Source: Rhizobium leguminosarum bv. trifolii WSM2297 (GTDB lineage: Bacteria > Pseudomonadota > Alphaproteobacteria > Rhizobiales > Rhizobiaceae). From it: a stretch of 64,000 bases of DNA. Every line of letters starts with the position of its first letter. Position 1 is the first letter of the stretch. The DNA is taken from positions 3,280,253 through 3,344,252 of the forward strand of contig NZ_JH719395.1 of assembly GCF_000271845.1 (NCBI RefSeq), written 5' to 3'. This document shows, one piece after another, positions 60,181-64,000 of this stretch. The position numbers and the translations under genes are program-made. The notes under the pieces are model-generated. The model made no database searches and was not told where the DNA came from. It was given only the letters and a program-made list of their open reading frames with translations.

Positions 60181-60189
60181 GGACAAGCG

Positions 60190-60858
60190 ATGAGATACAG
60201 CCTCGATTTCAATTGGCTTTGGGACGGAATGGGAGCTCTGGCCTACGGCGCAGGCACGACACTTGCACTGACGGCCTCCACATCTGTCCTCGGGATCGTT
60301 CTCAGCGTTCTCGGCGCGGCCGCGCGCCGGGGACCTTATCCATGGTTGCGCAAGGCCGTCGGCCTGTACGTGGAAGTCATGCGCAATACGCCATTCCTGG
60401 TGCAGCTGTTCTTTATCTTCTTTGGCTTGCCTAGCCTCGGCATTCGCCTTGATCCGATCTCTGCCGCCGTTCTTGCCATGACCCTCAACATGGCGGCCTA
60501 CACGATGGAGGTGGTTGGGGCCGGGCTCGATGCCATACCGAGAGGCCAGAAAGAGGCGGCACAGGCACTCGGCCTCAGGCCTCGGCTGGTGTTCTTCAAA
60601 ATCGTCCTGCCGCAAGCCCTCGCCATCATTTTTCCGGCGCTGACAAGCCAGATCATCATCATGATGCTGGAATCGGCGGTTGTTTCGCAGATATCCGTCC
60701 GCGAGCTGGCGCAGGAGGCCGATCTGCTTCAGTCGCGCACCTTCCGCTCCTTCGAGACCTATCTGGTGGCAACGTTGATCTACCTTTCGATGTCCGCCGC
60801 ACTTCGCCGGCTCCTTTTCGCCGGGAAACGTCGTTTTCTGGGAGCTGGCCTGGCATGA
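60190..60858 (+). CDS. Amino-acid ABC transporter permease
   Basis: A 222-residue permease of the histidine/glutamine type. The hallmark EVMRNTPFLVQLFFIFFGLPSLG is near residue 60, with the EAA loop IPRGQKEAAQALGLRPRLVFFKIVLPQAL near residue 118. Four to five helices are visible. It ends within the start of the next permease (ATGA overlap), so both are cotranslated. Confidence 0.92.
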   Translation: MRYSLDFNWLWDGMGALAYGAGTTLALTASTSVLGIVLSVLGAAARRGPYPWLRKAVGLYVEVMRNTPFLVQLFFIFFGLPSLGIRLDPISAAVLAMTLNMAAYTMEVVGAGLDAIPRGQKEAAQALGLRPRLVFFKIVLPQALAIIFPALTSQIIIMMLESAVVSQISVRELAQEADLLQSRTFRSFETYLVATLIYLSMSAALRRLLFAGKRRFLGAGLA

Positions 60859-61502
60859 TTGAGTTCACGTTCTGGGACATACTGCGCAATCTCGTCTTCG
60901 CGACACGCTGGACCCTGCTGCTTTCGCTCGCAGCCTTTGCCGGCGGCGCCATCGTTGGTCTGGCGATCCTCTCTGCACGGATATCGAAAACGCGCTGGCC
61001 GCGCAGCTTCGCGTCCGGCTACATTGCCCTGTTTCAGGGAACGCCGCTTCTCATGCAGCTCTTTTTGATGTTCTTCGGCCTGCCGATGCTCGGTTTCCGG
61101 ATCGAGTCATGGACCGCCGCCGTCTGCGGCCTGACGTTTTACGCTAGCGCCTATCTTGCCGAAATCTGGCGGAGCGGCGTCGAGGCGGTGCCGCGCGGGC
61201 AATGGGACGCCGCAGCCAGCCTGGGCTTGCACCGTCTCCTTGAACTTCGCCTTATCATCCTGCCGCAGGCCTTCCGGATCACGCGCGCGCCGACCGTCGG
61301 GTTCTTGGTCCAGTTGATCAAGAGCACCGCACTGGCCTCGATCCTGGGCTTCGAAGAACTGCTGAAAACCGCGAACGCCATCAACAATGCGACCTTCGAA
61401 CCTTTCAAGGTCTACGGTCTCGTCGCGCTGATCTTCTTCGCCCTGTGTTATCCGCTGACGCAATACGCCAGAGTTCTGGAGAAGAAAGCAGCATTTGGCT
61501 GA
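60855..61502 (+). CDS. Amino-acid ABC transporter permease
   Basis: A 215-residue permease, sister of the one before it. FQGTPLLMQLFLMFFGLPMLG is near residue 57, and the EAA loop VPRGQWDAAASLGLHRLLELRLIILPQAF near 112. Together they make the heterodimeric channel of a polar amino-acid importer. No cognate ATPase gene is present before the ornithine cyclodeaminase, which starts after a 158-base noncoding gap. Confidence 0.92.
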   Translation: MIEFTFWDILRNLVFATRWTLLLSLAAFAGGAIVGLAILSARISKTRWPRSFASGYIALFQGTPLLMQLFLMFFGLPMLGFRIESWTAAVCGLTFYASAYLAEIWRSGVEAVPRGQWDAAASLGLHRLLELRLIILPQAFRITRAPTVGFLVQLIKSTALASILGFEELLKTANAINNATFEPFKVYGLVALIFFALCYPLTQYARVLEKKAAFG

Positions 61503-61660
61503 GCGGTGCCGAGTTGCTCAGCATTCCGATCGCAACGGCGTGTCCAAAAGGTCGATGCCGGCTGAAAAGCCGGTGCGCCGTGCAGCGCCGACCCGGCTCT
61601 CGTTCAATCACCCAGAACTCGCTTTATCCAGCAGTCAGAACTTACTGAGAGATCGCTTCC

Positions 61661-62632
61661 ATGACCGACACACAAATCCGCATTCTCGATGCCAGCACAA
61701 CGGCCGAGCTTCTACCTTTCGGCGCGCTGGTCGCGACCTTGCGGCAAGCATTTGCCGAAGGCTGTGTTGTGCCGGTGCGTCATCACCACACGATAACCAA
61801 TAGCGGCGAGCCGGATGCGACGCTGCTTTTGATGCCGGCCTGGCATGAAAAGCAGCGATCGGAGCGCTACCTTGGCATCAAGATCGTTACCGTCTTTCCC
61901 GGTAACACGATGCGCGGCATTCCCGGCTTAACCTCGACTTACATCCTCTATGATAGCCGGACCGGGATGCAGCTTGCGCTGCTTGACGGAAACACGATCA
62001 CGGCGCGCCGAACGGTAGCGGCATCGGCCCTTGCTGCGGACTATCTTGCCCGAACGGACGCGCGCCGTCTGCTGGTGGTCGGCGCAGGTCGCGTCGCGAG
62101 CCTGATACCCGATACCTACCGCGCCGTCCGGCCGATCGCGCAAGTCGACATCTGGGATATCGATCCCGCCAGCGCGGAACGGTTGGCGCAGAGCCTCCGC
62201 CAACGGGGACTCCGGGCTGCTGCCGTCGCGAATTTGGAAGCCGCGGTACGGCAAGCCGATATCGTCAGCGCGGCAACGCTGGCGACCGCTCCGCTTATCC
62301 ACGGCGAATGGCTGAGGCCGGGCACCCATGTCGATCTGATCGGCGGCTTCACCCCGGCGATGCGCGAGGCCGATGACGAAGCGCTTCGGCGCTCCTCGAT
62401 TTATATCGACACTCACGAAGCCCTTCACGAAGCAGGCGATCTGGTTCAGCCGATCAGGGCCGGCGTCATTTCTGCAGATGCGGTGCGTGCGACACTTGAC
62501 GAGCTGTGCCGCCGGGATATTCCAGCCCGGACGTCCAACGATGAGATCACGCTCTACAAGACAGTCGGAACGGCCTTGGCTGATCTTGCCGCCGCGACGA
62601 TGGTCTATGAAGCCGCCTTGATCGCCGGCTGA
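61661..62632 (+). CDS. Ornithine cyclodeaminase family protein
   Basis: A 323-residue member of the ornithine cyclodeaminase/mu-crystallin family. The NAD(H) fold VVGAGRVASLI lies near residue 135, and TLYKTVGTALADLAAATMVYE at the end is conserved. IKIVTVFPGN near residue 68 holds the substrate-binding Lys region. True OCD turns ornithine into proline and ammonia; other members reduce cyclic imines. Linkage to a ureohydrolase and uptake genes recalls arginine/opine breakdown modules, but the substrate is not proven. Confidence 0.88.
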   Translation: MTDTQIRILDASTTAELLPFGALVATLRQAFAEGCVVPVRHHHTITNSGEPDATLLLMPAWHEKQRSERYLGIKIVTVFPGNTMRGIPGLTSTYILYDSRTGMQLALLDGNTITARRTVAASALAADYLARTDARRLLVVGAGRVASLIPDTYRAVRPIAQVDIWDIDPASAERLAQSLRQRGLRAAAVANLEAAVRQADIVSAATLATAPLIHGEWLRPGTHVDLIGGFTPAMREADDEALRRSSIYIDTHEALHEAGDLVQPIRAGVISADAVRATLDELCRRDIPARTSNDEITLYKTVGTALADLAAATMVYEAALIAG

Positions 62633-62690
62633 CATAACATGGTCCGCTCCGGGCGATCGCGAATGATCTAATCTTGAATGTCGATCCAAC

Positions 62691-63338
62691 CTAGGTAGCG
62701 AAGCGCCACACTGTCGTCTTCTTGATTTCGCTATCCTCCAGTGCCCGCGTGACCGGTACCTCGTAAACCGCGCAGGATTCCAGCCGATCCCGAGGAAGGT
62801 AGCTGCGGCCGGGATCGCCGACCAGCACCGGCGTACCGTCCGCCACCAGCCTCAGGAACCAGGGAATGAGCGCGTCGGCAAAAGCGCGATCATAGAAGAC
62901 GTCGCCGGCAAGCACGATATCCGCATCAATCGCCTGCCCGATCAGGTCGGTGCCGGTAAATCCCAGGAGAACGCCATTGACCTCGGCATTCAGCCGGACG
63001 GCCGTCTCCGCCCAGGGATCGATATCGGCGGCGGTGACCTCGCGGGCGCCGGCCATGACAGCTGCAATGCCGACGAGGCCGGAGCCGCTGGCGAAATCCA
63101 GCACGCGCTTGCCGCGCACCATCTCCGGATGATCGAGGACGTAGCGCGCCAGTCCCTGGCCGCCCGCCCAGGCGAAAGCCCAGAAGGGCGGCGGCAGGCC
63201 GATCGCCTCCAGCTCCTCCTCCGTCTTCAGCCAGAGTTCATGCGCTTCGCTTGCCAGATGAAGCGAAATCTCCGGCACATGCGGCGGCGCCATCACGCTG
63301 GTATGGGCGCGGATGAAGGCTTGCGGATCGGTTTTCAC
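62691..63338 (-). CDS. Class I SAM-dependent methyltransferase
   Basis: A 215-residue methyltransferase of the ETFB-lysine/nicotinamide methylase-like group (COG3897). PPPFWAFAWAGGQGLARYVLDHP introduces the fold, VLDFASGSGLVGIAAVMAGA is the SAM site near residue 85, and TAADIDPWA follows. DIVLAGDVFYD replaces the usual post-IV motif. Start is GTG 63338, whose GTGA overlaps the EVE-protein stop; an open extension to 63383 is less likely. Probably a protein lysine or small-molecule methylase. Confidence 0.82.
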   Translation of the reverse strand: MKTDPQAFIRAHTSVMAPPHVPEISLHLASEAHELWLKTEEELEAIGLPPPFWAFAWAGGQGLARYVLDHPEMVRGKRVLDFASGSGLVGIAAVMAGAREVTAADIDPWAETAVRLNAEVNGVLLGFTGTDLIGQAIDADIVLAGDVFYDRAFADALIPWFLRLVADGTPVLVGDPGRSYLPRDRLESCAVYEVPVTRALEDSEIKKTTVWRFAT

Positions 63339-63766
63339 CGCGGCGGTTCGTCCAGCCCGCCCATACGGCAGACTTCGGCCCATTCCTCATCCGTCACCGG
63401 CTGCACCGAGAGGCGCATGGAGGTAACGAGCGACATCTTGGCGAGCTTCTCGCTCGCCTTGACGTCCTTCAGCGTCACCGGCTTCGGCATGTCCATGACG
63501 GCGCGGATGTGGACGCAATCCCACTTCGGGTCGCCCTTGGCGGTGGAATCGGGCTGCGACAGGGCGCAGACTTCGACGATCCCGACGATCTCCAGCCCGT
63601 CATTGGAATGGTAGAAGAAACCCTTGTCGCCGATCTGCATCGCCCGCATGTTGTTGCGCGCCAGATAATTGCGGACGCCGGTCCATTCCGTGCCCTTTTC
63701 GCCGGCAGCTTTCTGCTGCTCCCAGGACCACGAGGCGGGTTCGGATTTATAGAGCCAGTGCGCCAT
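63335..63766 (-). CDS. EVE-domain protein
   Basis: A 143-residue EVE (PUA-like) domain protein. It begins MAHWLYKSEPASWSWEQQ and includes WTGVRNYLARNNMRAMQIGDKGFFYHSN, the aromatic-cage segment that binds modified bases in related domains. Bacterial EVE proteins are thought to recognise modified nucleotides in DNA or RNA. It is followed with a four-base overlap by the methyltransferase and preceded by a YciI protein with a two-base gap. Confidence 0.9.
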   Translation of the reverse strand: MAHWLYKSEPASWSWEQQKAAGEKGTEWTGVRNYLARNNMRAMQIGDKGFFYHSNDGLEIVGIVEVCALSQPDSTAKGDPKWDCVHIRAVMDMPKPVTLKDVKASEKLAKMSLVTSMRLSVQPVTDEEWAEVCRMGGLDEPPR

Positions 63767-63768
63767 GC

Positions 63769-64000
63769 TTATGCTTCCGGTTTGTTGAAGACCCAGTTGT
63801 AGGCCTTGACCTCGACGCTTTCGAACAGCCCGGCTTTGGCGTAAGGATCGGCATCGGCGAGCGAGCGCGCCGCCTCCTTTGTCGCAGCTTCGACGATGAT
63901 CAGGCTGCCGCAGGCCTTGCCCTCATCATCGAGAAACGGGCCGGCGATCTTCAATGTGCCCTCGGCGTTCAGCCCGTTCAGATACTCAAGATGCGTCGGC
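63769..64000 (-). CDS. YciI-family protein, 5' end cut by window edge
   Basis: The visible 76 residues (THLEYLNGLNAEGTLKIAGPFLDDEG..., LADADPYAKAGLFESVEVKAYNWVF) match the C-terminal two thirds of the YciI family, including the GPF turn and the DPY box with its conserved Asp. The start lies beyond the window. Function in the family is mostly unknown. Gene order YciI-EVE-methyltransferase is packed as an operon. Confidence 0.88.
   Translation of the reverse strand, partial: PTHLEYLNGLNAEGTLKIAGPFLDDEGKACGSLIIVEAATKEAARSLADADPYAKAGLFESVEVKAYNWVFNKPEA

Overview
This GC-rich window looks like a chromosomal segment of a Rhizobium of the leguminosarum/etli type. The grounds are the split ATP synthase operon atpHAGD-(small Cys protein)-atpC, a sdhCDAB / mdh-sucCDAB-lpdA block with alphaproteobacterial sdh subunits, dispersed RIME-like intergenic palindromes, and a probable CtrA box. 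The species assignment rests on remembered gene order and was not searched. No rRNA, tRNA, CRISPR array, insertion sequence or phage gene was recognised.

Layout. 1-2.2 kb: a truncated ArsR regulator, an SDR oxidoreductase, and soxR facing a SoxR-type promoter that points away from it. 2.1-5.5 kb: a TPP riboswitch followed by ykoF-thiX-thiZ-thiY, a thiamine-precursor uptake operon. 5.7-7.8 kb: an acyltransferase and a sugar transferase of the exopolysaccharide type. 8-13.7 kb: the F1 ATP synthase operon on the minus strand and a small membrane protein. 13.8-21.4 kb: priA, a dihydrodipicolinate-synthase-like aldolase, a GNAT, a PlsC-like acyltransferase, xerC, a TraB/GumN protein and a cytochrome b561.

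21.4-32.9 kb: a catabolic block with an RraA-like aldolase, four separate enolase-superfamily (acid-sugar dehydratase type) genes, a complete sugar ABC transporter and a GntR regulator. Pieces of one dispersed repeat lie at both edges in opposite orientation. 33-51.3 kb: TCA-cycle genes on the minus strand (sdhCDAB, an Omp19-like inhibitor, zapE, mdh, sucC, sucD, sucA, sucB, lpdA), with small accessory genes inside the suc run and a terminator after lpdA.

51.7-64 kb: a secreted protein behind a TTAA-N7-TTAA site, a RidA protein, a LysR regulator, a polyamine/opine-type ABC transporter, a ureohydrolase (agmatinase family), an amino-acid ABC transporter without its own ATPase, and an ornithine cyclodeaminase. 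Together these look like uptake and breakdown of a guanidino compound to an amino acid. A methyltransferase, an EVE-domain protein and a YciI protein close the window.

The observations most worth a second look are: the SoxR promoter that drives a stretch with no gene and ends in a 30-bp palindrome; RIME-like elements that supply stop codons, and in one case 17 C-terminal residues, to neighbouring genes; and the four-paralogue dehydratase cluster.
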